Positions 27,345 to 35,290 of a stretch of 40,844 nucleotides of DNA are shown piece after piece. Where the stretch lies: contig JAJRZI010000141.1 of the NCBI GenBank assembly GCA_024275295.1, positions 1 to 40,844 on the forward strand. Direction: 5' to 3'. The stretch is from Gammaproteobacteria bacterium. GTDB taxonomy: Bacteria; Pseudomonadota; Gammaproteobacteria; Chromatiales; Chromatiaceae. Numbering within the stretch: position 1 is the stretch's first letter; each line of letters begins with the position of its first letter. The notes under the pieces were generated by a model. That model saw nothing but the letters and a program-made list of their open reading frames with translations. It was not told where the DNA came from and ran no database searches. Made by a program: the position numbers and the translations under genes.

Positions 27345-27803
27345 ATGATAATGATTATTAAACGATTTTTTCTGCCACTCTATGTATTGTCTTGCATTTT
27401 TATGCTGCTGGGGTGCGCCAATGGCAAGTTTGAAATCAGTGATGCCTGGATTGCTGAAGCACCGCCAAATGTGGCTGCGCAGGCGGGCTATTTAACGCTG
27501 AAAAATGGTACAGCCAAGCCGATGAGCCTGATCGGTGTAACCAGTGATGCATTTAAAAACATTCAGATCCATTACTCACAGCATGATGAGGCAACGGGGA
27601 TGATGAAGATGTCGCATAAAAAGCAGGTCGATATTCCGGCACACAAAACGCTGCAATTTGGGCCGGGTGGCTACCATCTGATGCTGATGAAACCAAAATC
27701 AGTACTGAAGGAGGGTGATCAGGTTGTGATGAATCTGACCTTTGCAGATGGCGCAAAATACAGTGTCAGCTTTGTCGTGCGGCGTGAAAAACCTGCTTTT
27801 TGA
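27345..27803 (+). CDS. PCu(A)C family copper chaperone lipoprotein
   Basis: This 152-residue exported protein probably carries Cu(I) in the periplasm to cytochrome oxidase assembly. A signal peptide ends in the lipobox LLGCAN (Cys about 23), so it may be membrane-anchored. The copper-binding set is seen as a His-rich stretch (HYSQHDEATGMMKM) followed by exactly 21 residues and HLM, matching the Mx21HxM half of the motif. The frame opens at 27264, but the ATG at 27345 gives the proper signal peptide. Its TGA overlaps the TTG start of the next gene. It is divergent from mfd. Confidence 0.88.
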   Translation: MIMIIKRFFLPLYVLSCIFMLLGCANGKFEISDAWIAEAPPNVAAQAGYLTLKNGTAKPMSLIGVTSDAFKNIQIHYSQHDEATGMMKMSHKKQVDIPAHKTLQFGPGGYHLMLMKPKSVLKEGDQVVMNLTFADGAKYSVSFVVRREKPAF

Positions 27804-28285
27804 GTTGGGCTTTGGCTATTACGCAAAAAATCTGGATGGGTGCGACTGCGCTCATATTGGTCGCAGTGGTTGTGGTTGGCGGGCTTTATATCTGGAAGCA
27901 GACGCCTGCAAATATTGTGGCTACGGCGCCACTGGATACCCACTGTGATCTGCAGGTCGGGTCTTGTGAGTCCTCCTTTCCAGGTGGTGGCCGGGTTGTC
28001 TTCTCTATTTCACCGCATCCCATTGTTGGCCTGAAGCCGCTGCAACTGAAGGTGTGGACGGAGGGTATGGCCCCTCAGGTGGTGGAGGTCGATTTTCGTG
28101 GCCTGGGTATGAATATGGGATTTAACCGACCGCGTCTACAGGAGGATTCCGAAGGCGAATATTCAGGTACCGGAATCCTGTCCGTTTGTATCCTGGATCG
28201 CATGGATTGGGAGGCCACGGTTCTTGTGAGTACCCGTGATGGCGTGTATGCGGCCCCCTTTCGTTTTGAAACTGTTCGGCATTGA
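27800..28285 (+). CDS. Membrane-anchored periplasmic protein of unknown family, coupled to the copper chaperone
   Basis: This 161-residue protein has an N-terminal transmembrane helix (about 13-33) and an outer domain of about 120 residues with a predicted beta pattern. Three cysteines (HCDLQVGSCES and SVCILD) and a methionine-bearing GLGMNMGFNRP are conspicuous. It starts with TTG overlapping the chaperone's TGA (TTGA), so translation is coupled; an ATG at 27836 is the alternative. The general look recalls FixH/YtkA-like copper-associated proteins, but I do not recognise a specific family. Copper handling is inferred only from the neighbour. Confidence 0.6.
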   Translation: MSWALAITQKIWMGATALILVAVVVVGGLYIWKQTPANIVATAPLDTHCDLQVGSCESSFPGGGRVVFSISPHPIVGLKPLQLKVWTEGMAPQVVEVDFRGLGMNMGFNRPRLQEDSEGEYSGTGILSVCILDRMDWEATVLVSTRDGVYAAPFRFETVRH

Positions 28286-28357
28286 TCTCTCTTGCCTTGT
28301 CAATAGAGAGGAAGGGCGTGCACAATAAGCCATCCTGATTACCCTTAGCCAGCCAAA

Positions 28358-29494
28358 ATGAAAATCTATCTTGTAGGTGGTGCCGTACGTGATCGACTGT
28401 TGGGGCTGCCAGTCTGCGAGCGTGATTGGGTGGTTGTGGGTGCAACAGAGCAGGAGATGCTGGATGCCGGGTTTTACCCTGCAGATGCGGATTTTCCGGT
28501 TTTCCTGCACCCCGAAACGGGGGAAGAGTATGCGCTGGCCCGTACTGAAACCAAAACGGGTGCGGGTTATAAGGGGTTTGAGGTTGATTCCTGTTCAACG
28601 GTGACGTTGGAGCAGGATCTTGCCCGGCGGGATCTGACTATCAATGCATTGGCTGAAGATGAATCCGGCCAGCTCATCGATCCCTTTCAGGGAGAGAGCG
28701 ATCTGCAGGCGCGACGACTGCAGCACATTACCCCTGCCTTTGTGGAAGACCCGGTGCGGCTGCTCAGGGTGGCTCGGTTTGCTGCCCATCTGGGGGCATT
28801 GGGTTTTGATATTGCCCCAGATACCCAGGCTCTGATGATGCAGATGGCCTGTTCGAGTGACCTGCAGAATCTCCGGCCGGAACGCATCTGGCGGGAGATG
28901 CGCAAGGCGCTGCTTGAACCACAACCCTGGCGTTTTTTTGAGGTGCTATTTCAATGTGGCGCACTTGATCGGCTGATCCCCGCGCTGGCCGCTGCCATCA
29001 GGGAAGAGAGTGCCGACTCAATACCGTTTGTTGCACTACGCAATGTAGCTGAGCAGAGTGATATGCTTGCAGTCCGTTTTGCTGTCGTCATCTATCCAGC
29101 GGCTAAAGCAGCAGCGTCAGTGGAGGAGCTCTGCAGCAGGCTGCGTGCAGAGAGGGGGTGCCGTGATCTGTTGGATGTGGTTGTCCGTTTGGGGACAGGC
29201 TTTGTTGCTTCAGAGCATGCAGGGGCTGAATGTCTGCTGCTGCTTTTGGAGAAGGCAAGGGCGCAACAACAGACGGAGCGGTTCCAAAATTTCCTATTGG
29301 TGTGTGAAGCGTTATGGCCGGATCAGGCTAAGATTGCAATTCAGCGACTGAAGTTGGCCCTGGCGGGCATGAATGATATTGTGCCTGACGATCTGCTGGC
29401 TGAGGGCTACCGAGGCTCAGCGTTGGGAGCAGAGCTTGCCCGGCGGCGTGCCCAGGCCATTGAAAAGAGGATAACGAGTGTTGCCCATGATTGA
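28358..29494 (+). CDS. cca: CCA tRNA nucleotidyltransferase, bacterial Cca type, HD motif not visible
   Basis: This 378-residue enzyme adds or repairs the 3'-CCA of tRNAs. The N-terminal half closely follows E. coli Cca: GGAVRDRLLG, RDWVVVG, DFPVFLHPETGEEYALARTE and DLARRDLTINALA. Two departures stand out. The first metal-binding aspartate is Glu21 (ERDW instead of DRDW). The C-terminal HD phosphohydrolase block (CHDLGKG in E. coli) is absent: the matching stretch reads RFAVVIYPAAKAAAS. The protein is about 34 residues shorter than the E. coli enzyme. Most tRNA genes seen here encode CCA, so repair may be its main role. It overlaps tusA. Confidence 0.88.
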   Translation: MKIYLVGGAVRDRLLGLPVCERDWVVVGATEQEMLDAGFYPADADFPVFLHPETGEEYALARTETKTGAGYKGFEVDSCSTVTLEQDLARRDLTINALAEDESGQLIDPFQGESDLQARRLQHITPAFVEDPVRLLRVARFAAHLGALGFDIAPDTQALMMQMACSSDLQNLRPERIWREMRKALLEPQPWRFFEVLFQCGALDRLIPALAAAIREESADSIPFVALRNVAEQSDMLAVRFAVVIYPAAKAAASVEELCSRLRAERGCRDLLDVVVRLGTGFVASEHAGAECLLLLLEKARAQQQTERFQNFLLVCEALWPDQAKIAIQRLKLALAGMNDIVPDDLLAEGYRGSALGAELARRRAQAIEKRITSVAHD

Positions 29495-29717
29495 TTGTGA
29501 CGAAGAGCTGGATGTTTGCGGCCTGAGCTGTCCGCTGCCCACCCTGCGCGCCAGCAAGGCGCTGGCGGGCATGGCGTCAGGTCAGGTATTGCATGTGATT
29601 GCCACCGATCCGGGTACGGCCAGGGATCTTCCCGCCTTTATCAAAAACAGCGGCAATGAGTTGCTGGAAGCTCGCGAAGAGGCAGGGAAGTTCTATTATC
29701 TGCTGCGGAAGGCGTAG
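29487..29717 (+). CDS. tusA: TusA family sulfur carrier protein
   Basis: This 76-residue protein has the TusA fold signature LDVCGLSCPLPTLRASKAL. Cys15 in CPLP is the sulfur-carrying residue by homology, and an additional Cys11 lies in the CGLSC block. TusA-type proteins relay persulfide sulfur in tRNA thiolation, and in sulfur oxidisers they also serve the sHdr/Dsr pathways. The 3' end DLPAFIKNSGNELL fits. I chose the ATG at 29487, overlapping cca by 8 nt; an in-frame GTG at 29478 is also possible. No sulfur-oxidation partner gene is adjacent. Confidence 0.9.
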   Translation: MIDCDEELDVCGLSCPLPTLRASKALAGMASGQVLHVIATDPGTARDLPAFIKNSGNELLEAREEAGKFYYLLRKA

Positions 29718-29718
29718 C

Positions 29719-30963
29719 TTAGAAGCTATATTCCATCCCAACCGTGACAAAGTAGGCGGAGGCATCTTTGAATTTGCCTGTAATACCGTTGATATTTCCG
29801 TCGCCAGCATCCAGTTTCAACTCTTTTTTGCGGTCATAGAGAAATGAGCCGCCAACGGTGAGTGCGTCGCTGCATCTGTGTTTGGCGCCGATGGAGAACA
29901 TCATGGCGTCAGAGTCAGGTAGTTCAAAGCCAATGTATCTCTTCCGAATGGGTGTGTTGTCATAGGCGAACCCGGCCATCAGGGACCATTTGTTGTTCAG
30001 CTGATGGGTGATGCCCAGGCGATAGGTGTTGCTGTTGTTCCAATTCTTTATCCCTGGTGTGTCAAAGGCTGCAAAGGGTGCTGCAGTGAATGCAACGTTG
30101 TAATCAAAATCAAGTTCGTTGTAGATAGACCAGAAGGTGCGCTCAAATACAACCTCAGCAGTAGTTTTGTTGTTATTGAATGTGTAGGCGGCGGCCAGGT
30201 TCAGGGCTGCCGGTATGGGCACATCAACCTTGGCATCGCCAGAGTAGTTAAGTGCAGGGATTGCTGGAAAATCCAGATCTGCATTGCCTTTTATTGTAAG
30301 CCACACCTTTGATCGGTAGGTTGCTGCCAGAGAGAGATTATCCATCGGTCGAAACAAGAGCGCCAGATTGTAGCCGTAATCGATAGAGTCCCCTTCCAGA
30401 TCCCTGCCAATAGGTGCTGCTGCGGCAGCAGAAGAGGAGCTTTTTACAACACCGTCGCTATAGATTACCCGGAAACCTGCAGCAACAGAGACCGATTCAT
30501 GCAGCTGAAAGGCAACGGTGGGGTTGACCTCATAGGATCTAAGGGTGAACTCCTCTGCTGCAGCCTCAGCAGTGCCGCCCCAGCGTTTGGTAAGACCTGC
30601 AGGCCCAACCAGAGAGAGGCCAAAACGCATGTTGCCCACGGCCGGGCTGGTGTAATGAAAGGTGGGAATAATGAAGTGCTCTGTATTGGTGTCATCCTTA
30701 AATGATGTGCCAAAAGCTGAACCATTAAAGTCGATGCTGGTTAGCTGAATATATGAAAGATCAGCCTCCAGCATGCTGCGATCTTCGTTGAATACCATGG
30801 CGGCAGGGTTGTAGTATGCGGCATCAGCGCCATGGGCATTGGCTACATAGGCATCCGAGAGGGCTGTTGCGTTAACCGACTGTTCTGGAATTTTGTAACC
30901 CGCAGCCATGAGTGATGATGATAGAATCACAGATGCCAAAGAGGAGAATAAAAATTTTTTCAT
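29719..30963 (-). CDS. OmpP1/FadL/TodX family outer-membrane channel
   Basis: This 414-residue outer-membrane barrel would transport hydrophobic compounds such as fatty acids. A signal peptide (about 1-21) is followed by the FadL hatch start YKIPEQSVNATALSDAYVAN, then GADAAYYNPAAM. Repeated amphipathic strands run to the end, VTVGMEYSF, a terminal aromatic recognised by BAM. The start at 30963 keeps the proper signal peptide and has AAGG upstream; the frame extends to 30990 with a poor leader. The 3' end abuts tusA with 1 nt between, and no terminator hairpin is visible. Substrate not determinable. Confidence 0.9.
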   Translation of the reverse strand: MKKFLFSSLASVILSSSLMAAGYKIPEQSVNATALSDAYVANAHGADAAYYNPAAMVFNEDRSMLEADLSYIQLTSIDFNGSAFGTSFKDDTNTEHFIIPTFHYTSPAVGNMRFGLSLVGPAGLTKRWGGTAEAAAEEFTLRSYEVNPTVAFQLHESVSVAAGFRVIYSDGVVKSSSSAAAAAPIGRDLEGDSIDYGYNLALLFRPMDNLSLAATYRSKVWLTIKGNADLDFPAIPALNYSGDAKVDVPIPAALNLAAAYTFNNNKTTAEVVFERTFWSIYNELDFDYNVAFTAAPFAAFDTPGIKNWNNSNTYRLGITHQLNNKWSLMAGFAYDNTPIRKRYIGFELPDSDAMMFSIGAKHRCSDALTVGGSFLYDRKKELKLDAGDGNINGITGKFKDASAYFVTVGMEYSF

Positions 30964-31170
30964 CTCAGCCTTTTCCCAATAGAAGCTCAAAATAGAGGCG
31001 ATTTCATTGTTGTCGTTTAATTGTTATTGTTTTATGGCGACGAAAACTAGCATCTTAGGTTTGGTTCCACAAGCGTTCATTTTTTCCACGTAATATGGAT
31101 GGAATATGGGTAAAGACAGGGTGGAGCTATATTGCAGACAAACTCAACGAACCTCTGAAGGGGCCATTTA

Positions 31171-32226
31171 ATGCAGTTTTTGACTCAGTGGTTTAAGCGA
31201 CATCTCTCCGACTCCGGGGTGGTGTTTCTGGCGCTGTTCCTGGTAATCGGCTTTGCCGTGGTGATCACCATGGGCGATATGTTGATGCCTGTGCTGGCCA
31301 GTGCGGTCATTGCTTATCTGTTGGATGGTGTGGTTGAGCGATTGAAGGATCGAGGTGTGCCACATATTGTTGCGGTCTCGATTGTCTTCTGTGCCTTTTT
31401 CCTGTTTGTCACTATCGTGATCTTCGGCCTTGTTCCGACACTCTCCCGACAGGGCACTCAACTGCTCCAGCAACTGCCCATTATGATCTCAAAGGGTCAG
31501 CAGGTTTTGATGCAGTTGCCTGATCGTTACCCGGATGTGATTACGGTTGCCCAGTTGGAGGAGGTCACGGCTGTTCTTAGCCAACGCATTGCTGAGTTGG
31601 GGCAGACCGTCGTCTCTATTTCACTCTCATCCGTTGTGGGTGTGATTACGGTTCTGGTCTATGCGGTGCTGATGCCGATGCTGGTCTTCTTTTTCATGAA
31701 AGATAAGCGCCTGATTATTGATTGGGCACTGGGCTTTATGCCTCAGGATCGCAAGCTGGCAACAACTGTATGGAAGGATGTGGATCTTCAGGTTGCCAAC
31801 TATGTGCGGGGCAAGTTTATTGAGATCATTGTGCTGTGGGCCACCTGCTTTGTGGCATTTACACTGTTTGGCCTGGAGTATGCCATGTTGCTGGGTGCAC
31901 TGGTGGGGCTGTCGGTGATTATCCCTTATATCGGTGCAACGGTGGTGACGATTCCTGTATTGTTGATTGCCTGGTTTCAGTGGGGGTGGGGCAGTGATTT
32001 TATGGGGCTGACAGTGACCTTTTTTGTCATTCAGGCATTGGATGGTAATGTGCTGGTGCCGCTGCTCTTCTCTGAGGTGGTTAACCTGCATCCTGTAGCC
32101 ATCATTGTTGCTATTCTGGTGTTCGGTGGTTTTTGGGGTTTTTGGGGGGTCTTTTTTGCCATTCCTTTGGCCACCCTGGTACAGGCTGTCATCAGTGCCT
32201 GGCCAAAACCAGTGGAGCTGGAATAG
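31171..32226 (+). CDS. AI-2E family transporter (PerM-like)
   Basis: This 351-residue inner-membrane protein has about eight transmembrane segments. The family is seen in LASAVIAYLLDGVVERLKDRG near the start, FFFMKDKR, the GLEYAMLLGALVGLSVIIPYIG block, and HPVAIIVAILVFGGFWGFWGV near the end. Members include TqsA (AI-2 export), PerM and Na+/H+ exchangers, so the substrate cannot be assigned. An AAGGGG sequence lies 9 nt before the ATG. The upstream 180 nt separate it from the divergent FadL-type gene. Confidence 0.88.
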   Translation: MQFLTQWFKRHLSDSGVVFLALFLVIGFAVVITMGDMLMPVLASAVIAYLLDGVVERLKDRGVPHIVAVSIVFCAFFLFVTIVIFGLVPTLSRQGTQLLQQLPIMISKGQQVLMQLPDRYPDVITVAQLEEVTAVLSQRIAELGQTVVSISLSSVVGVITVLVYAVLMPMLVFFFMKDKRLIIDWALGFMPQDRKLATTVWKDVDLQVANYVRGKFIEIIVLWATCFVAFTLFGLEYAMLLGALVGLSVIIPYIGATVVTIPVLLIAWFQWGWGSDFMGLTVTFFVIQALDGNVLVPLLFSEVVNLHPVAIIVAILVFGGFWGFWGVFFAIPLATLVQAVISAWPKPVELE

Positions 32227-32230
32227 GTGG

Positions 32231-32259
32231 CCGGTGATGCCATGAGCAGGCACCACCGG
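32231..32259. terminator. Imperfect hairpin between convergent AI-2E and DUF2892 genes
   Basis: CCGGTG (32231-32236) pairs with CACCGG (32254-32259), and TGCC (32238-32241) with GGCA (32249-32252), across one A/C mismatch and a 7-nt loop. No T-run follows on either side, so termination is only suggested by position between convergent genes. Confidence 0.4.
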
Positions 32260-32268
32260 GCTGAGTGA

Positions 32269-32463
32269 TTAGCTTGTTTTCGTTACTTTGCAGGTACTTA
32301 TTCCAAAAGGAGTATAGCCTGGACACCAGCCAACTACGGCTGTAAAGACGGGGATAGCACCAATGGCTCCCCACATACTCTGGTCAAGAATGCCCCATCA
32401 AATAATACCCATGCCGATGGCAAAGCGTAATACCCGGTCAATACCTCCAACATTCGGTTTCAT
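32269..32463 (-). pseudogene. DUF2892 (YgaP-like membrane) protein gene interrupted by TGA
   Basis: Reading the minus strand from the ATG at 32463, the frame gives MKPNVGGIDRVLRFAIGMGI, the typical DUF2892 start, then a TGA (32398-32400), then in the same frame WGILDQSMWGAIGAIPVF and the family-typical GWCPGYTPFGISTC end, stopping at TAA (32269-32271). The whole frame is 64 codons, the usual DUF2892 size. A strong GAGGAGAAC ribosome-binding site lies before the ATG. A TGG-to-TGA change would account for the stop. These small two-helix proteins often accompany rhodanese or sulfur genes. As read here the product is truncated after 21 residues. Confidence 0.8.
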
Positions 32464-32568
32464 AATGTTCTCCTCTATACTGCTCATATTGAATGACAAA
32501 TAGCCTCTGTTTTGAAAGGCTGAAATATGCTGCTGAAGGTAATAATAGGTGCTTATTGTTGAAGGGTC

Positions 32569-32583
32569 TGTGACAAAGTCACA
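32569..32583. promoter_or_regulatory. 15-nt palindrome resembling a CRP/FNR-family half-site pair
   Basis: TGTGACAAAGTCACA is a perfect palindrome around a central A. It resembles the CRP consensus TGTGA-N6-TCACA but has a 5-nt spacer. It lies between the divergent DUF2892 and asmA genes, about 140 nt before the asmA start. The regulator is not identified. Confidence 0.35.
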
Positions 32584-32721
32584 CTAAACTTAAAAGATAA
32601 GCCTTGCTTTTATGCTTGACTGTAATAGCCTGAATAGAAGGGGTAATATCTTTCTCTCACACCTCTACAGCATGCTTCTTACTTGAGCTGCACTAAATCG
32701 GATTATCAGGGGATATTCACA

Positions 32722-34881
32722 GTGAAGATCTTGAAGGTTATAACGGGGTTATTGGGTTTAGTTATTGTGCTGATTGTGGCAGCCATCATTATTGTGCCGC
32801 TGGTGGTTGAGCCTAATGACTTTCGAGAGGACATTGTTGCCAAAGTAAAAGAGGCTACGGGACGTGATCTTCAAATCAATGGAGATATTGAGCTGTCTCT
32901 TTTTCCCTGGCTGGGTCTGGAGCTGGGTGAGCTGAAGCTGAGCAATGCCAAAGGATTTGATGCGGCATCCTTTGCATCCATCAAGCAGGCAGCGGTTAAG
33001 GTCAAGTTGATGCCGCTGCTGAGCAAGCAGGTTGAAGTGGACAGGGTTTTACTGGATGGGTTAGTGCTCAATCTGGCTAAAGCTAAGGATGGCCGAACAA
33101 ACTGGGATGATCTGGCCGGTGCAGATAAAGCACAGACCTATAAGCATAAGACAACATCAGAACGACGCTCAGACAGATCAGATTCAAAAACAGCAATGCC
33201 GCTGGCAGGGTTGGTGATAGGTGGGGTCAATATCTCTAATGCCAGCGTCAGCTGGCGTGATGATAGCAGCGGTCAGCAGGTCAGTATCCAACAGCTTAAC
33301 CTACAGATAGGCGCCATCACGCCTGGGCAACCTGTAGATCTGAAGCTGGATTTTATTGTAGATAACCAGGCGCCAGCCATTAAAGCCAATATTCAGCTGA
33401 GTGGCAGTCCTCATCTGAGCACCAGGATGGATCAACTCGATATTAGCAAGCTGATACTGAGTGTGGACGCCAAGGGTGATCTGTTAAATGGCAAGCCACT
33501 GAAACTCAAGCTGGAGGCAGGGGTGGCGTTGAATCTTCTGTCACAGCATCTAAAGCTCAATGGGCTACAGCTGAGTGTGAATGGTCTGGTGCTGAGTGGT
33601 GATCTTGCCGCAACTGATCTGGCCAATGAACCGGCATTCAGCGGGGAGCTGAAGCTGGCGGATCTGAATCTGCGGGAGTGGCTGACACAACATGATTTGC
33701 CACTGCCTGTAACGACTGATGCAACGGTGCTCACGCGCGTCGCCTTGGCCATGAAACTTAATGGAACAGCTAAAAACCTGGATGTAAAAAAGCTGACACT
33801 GGTGCTGGATGATTCAAACCTCACAGGCAATCTAAAGGTAAATAATCTGGCTTCAGTCATGCCTGCCATTGGTTTTAACCTTAATGTTGATGCCATTGAT
33901 CTGGATCGCTACCTACCACCACCGGCAGACGAGCCAGCATCTGCAAAGGCTGGCAAAACAATACCGGCCAAAGAGCCGTCTGTAACCACAAAATCAGGCG
34001 TACAATCTGAACCTGAGCTGCTACCTGTTGAATTGCTGCGTCAACTTGATATCAATGGCCTCTTTCATGTTGGTCGACTCACGGTGAAGGAGCTACTGGC
34101 CGAAGATGTGGAATTGAAGGTCAAAGCCAAGGATGGGCACATTAAGGTAGATCAACAGGTGAAAAGGTTCTATCAGGGCAGCCTTCAGAGTGCGGTAATA
34201 ATAGATGTCAGAGGCAGAGAGCCGCTGCTGCAGATCACCAAACAGGTCAGCAATATAGAGGCAGAACCCCTGCTGCAAGATCTTATGGATGATGGGCGGT
34301 TGCGTGGTACGGGACGTTTCAATGCCAATCTAAAAACACGTGGCAATACCGAGCAGGCCTTTCGCCGCCACCTCAATGGGGATATTGGATTTCGCTTTGA
34401 GAAGGGTGCGGTAAAAGGCATTGATCTGGCCCAAACCGTTCGTGAAACCTGGGCAAAAATAAAAGGGAAACCCGTACCTCCGGCAAGTGAAAAGCCAGAG
34501 ACGGATTTTAGTGAGCTGGCAGGTACCGCTGTCATCACTAAAGGTATTTTGGTGAATAGAGATCTGATGGTAAAATCACCTTTTTTACGGGTGGATGGCA
34601 AGGGGCGGGTTGATCTGATACAGGAACAGTTGAATTACAGATTGACCACAACGATAGTGAAGTCAATGGAGGGGCAAGGTAGTAATGACATGCAGGATCT
34701 TATGGGGGTGCCTGTGCCGGTCAAGATATCCGGCCCCTTTGCAGAGCCAAAAATACGACCGGATATGGATGAGCTGGCCAAGCGGCTGCTAACCAGCAAG
34801 GTTGAGCAGAAGATTGAAGAGAAGCTTAAAGGCAAGCTGCCTGATGCCTTGAAAGATAAATTGAGAGACTTCTTCCATTAA
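32722..34881 (+). CDS. AsmA family protein
   Basis: This 719-residue protein has an N-terminal membrane helix (about 5-30) and a long periplasmic body. The AsmA N-terminal domain is seen in DIVAKVKEATGRDLQINGDIELSLFPWLG. The AsmA_2-type C-terminal block is visible in LRGTGRFNANLKTRG and FEKGAVKGIDLAQTVRETW. AsmA-like proteins form bridges that move phospholipids between inner and outer membranes, and this is a reasonable but unproven role here. The GTG at 32722 has an AGGGGA site 8 nt upstream, so I prefer it to the TTG at 32683. Confidence 0.87.
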   Translation: MKILKVITGLLGLVIVLIVAAIIIVPLVVEPNDFREDIVAKVKEATGRDLQINGDIELSLFPWLGLELGELKLSNAKGFDAASFASIKQAAVKVKLMPLLSKQVEVDRVLLDGLVLNLAKAKDGRTNWDDLAGADKAQTYKHKTTSERRSDRSDSKTAMPLAGLVIGGVNISNASVSWRDDSSGQQVSIQQLNLQIGAITPGQPVDLKLDFIVDNQAPAIKANIQLSGSPHLSTRMDQLDISKLILSVDAKGDLLNGKPLKLKLEAGVALNLLSQHLKLNGLQLSVNGLVLSGDLAATDLANEPAFSGELKLADLNLREWLTQHDLPLPVTTDATVLTRVALAMKLNGTAKNLDVKKLTLVLDDSNLTGNLKVNNLASVMPAIGFNLNVDAIDLDRYLPPPADEPASAKAGKTIPAKEPSVTTKSGVQSEPELLPVELLRQLDINGLFHVGRLTVKELLAEDVELKVKAKDGHIKVDQQVKRFYQGSLQSAVIIDVRGREPLLQITKQVSNIEAEPLLQDLMDDGRLRGTGRFNANLKTRGNTEQAFRRHLNGDIGFRFEKGAVKGIDLAQTVRETWAKIKGKPVPPASEKPETDFSELAGTAVITKGILVNRDLMVKSPFLRVDGKGRVDLIQEQLNYRLTTTIVKSMEGQGSNDMQDLMGVPVPVKISGPFAEPKIRPDMDELAKRLLTSKVEQKIEEKLKGKLPDALKDKLRDFFH

Positions 34882-34889
34882 TGACTGAA

Positions 34890-34904
34890 ATAGAGTAACT
34901 CTAT
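34890..34904. terminator. Short palindrome after asmA
   Basis: ATAGAG and CTCTAT form a 6-bp stem around TAA, followed by a brief CTGTTT. It sits 9 nt after the asmA stop and may be a weak terminator or pause site. Confidence 0.25.
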
Positions 34905-34976
34905 CTGTTTATGAAACATCATTCATGCCAGTTATTTGTTGTGGGCATGCCATTAAGAGTGAGAGAGGGGTGTGAA

Positions 34977-35288
34977 ATGTTGAGAAATAAGACGGCGTTA
35001 CTGAAGTGGGCTACCTTGGCCCTGAGTCTGGGGTTATTTACAGGTTGTACGACCATGGAGCAGTATCGGCAGATGCAGGCTGACATTGCCAAAACCCAGG
35101 AAACAGCTGATGCTGCATTGGCATCGGCTAAACGTGCGGAAGCTGTAGCTGCAGCTGCGGAACACCAGGCAGATGCAGCGGCATCAAAGGCCGATAAAGC
35201 CAAACATGCGGCAATGGCTGCATCTAAAGCCGCAGCGCGTTGTGAAGAGAAGTGCAACCGGATAATGCAAAAAGCGGTTAGAAAATAG
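34977..35288 (+). CDS. Lpp-like alanine-zipper lipoprotein with C-terminal lysine
   Basis: This 103-residue protein has a lipoprotein signal ending in the lipobox LFTGC, then a long helix very rich in alanine with heptad-like spacing (for example ASAKRAEAVAAAAEHQADAA). A cysteine pair (RCEEKC) occurs near the end and the protein finishes AVRK. Braun's lipoprotein (Lpp) and OprI have this organisation, and their terminal lysine is the residue linked to peptidoglycan. GAGAGGGG precedes the ATG. The frame is open from 34911, but that leader is not a signal peptide. It converges on an L,D-transpeptidase gene 2 nt away. Confidence 0.82.
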   Translation: MLRNKTALLKWATLALSLGLFTGCTTMEQYRQMQADIAKTQETADAALASAKRAEAVAAAAEHQADAAASKADKAKHAAMAASKAAARCEEKCNRIMQKAVRK

Positions 35289-35290
35289 CG

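Noticed and set aside
32192-32374. 60-codon minus-strand frame
   Set aside because: It is another frame of the DUF2892 pseudogene and does not resemble any protein.
34919-35257. Alanine-rich minus-strand frame
   Set aside because: It is the mirror of the alanine-zipper lipoprotein, a composition artefact.
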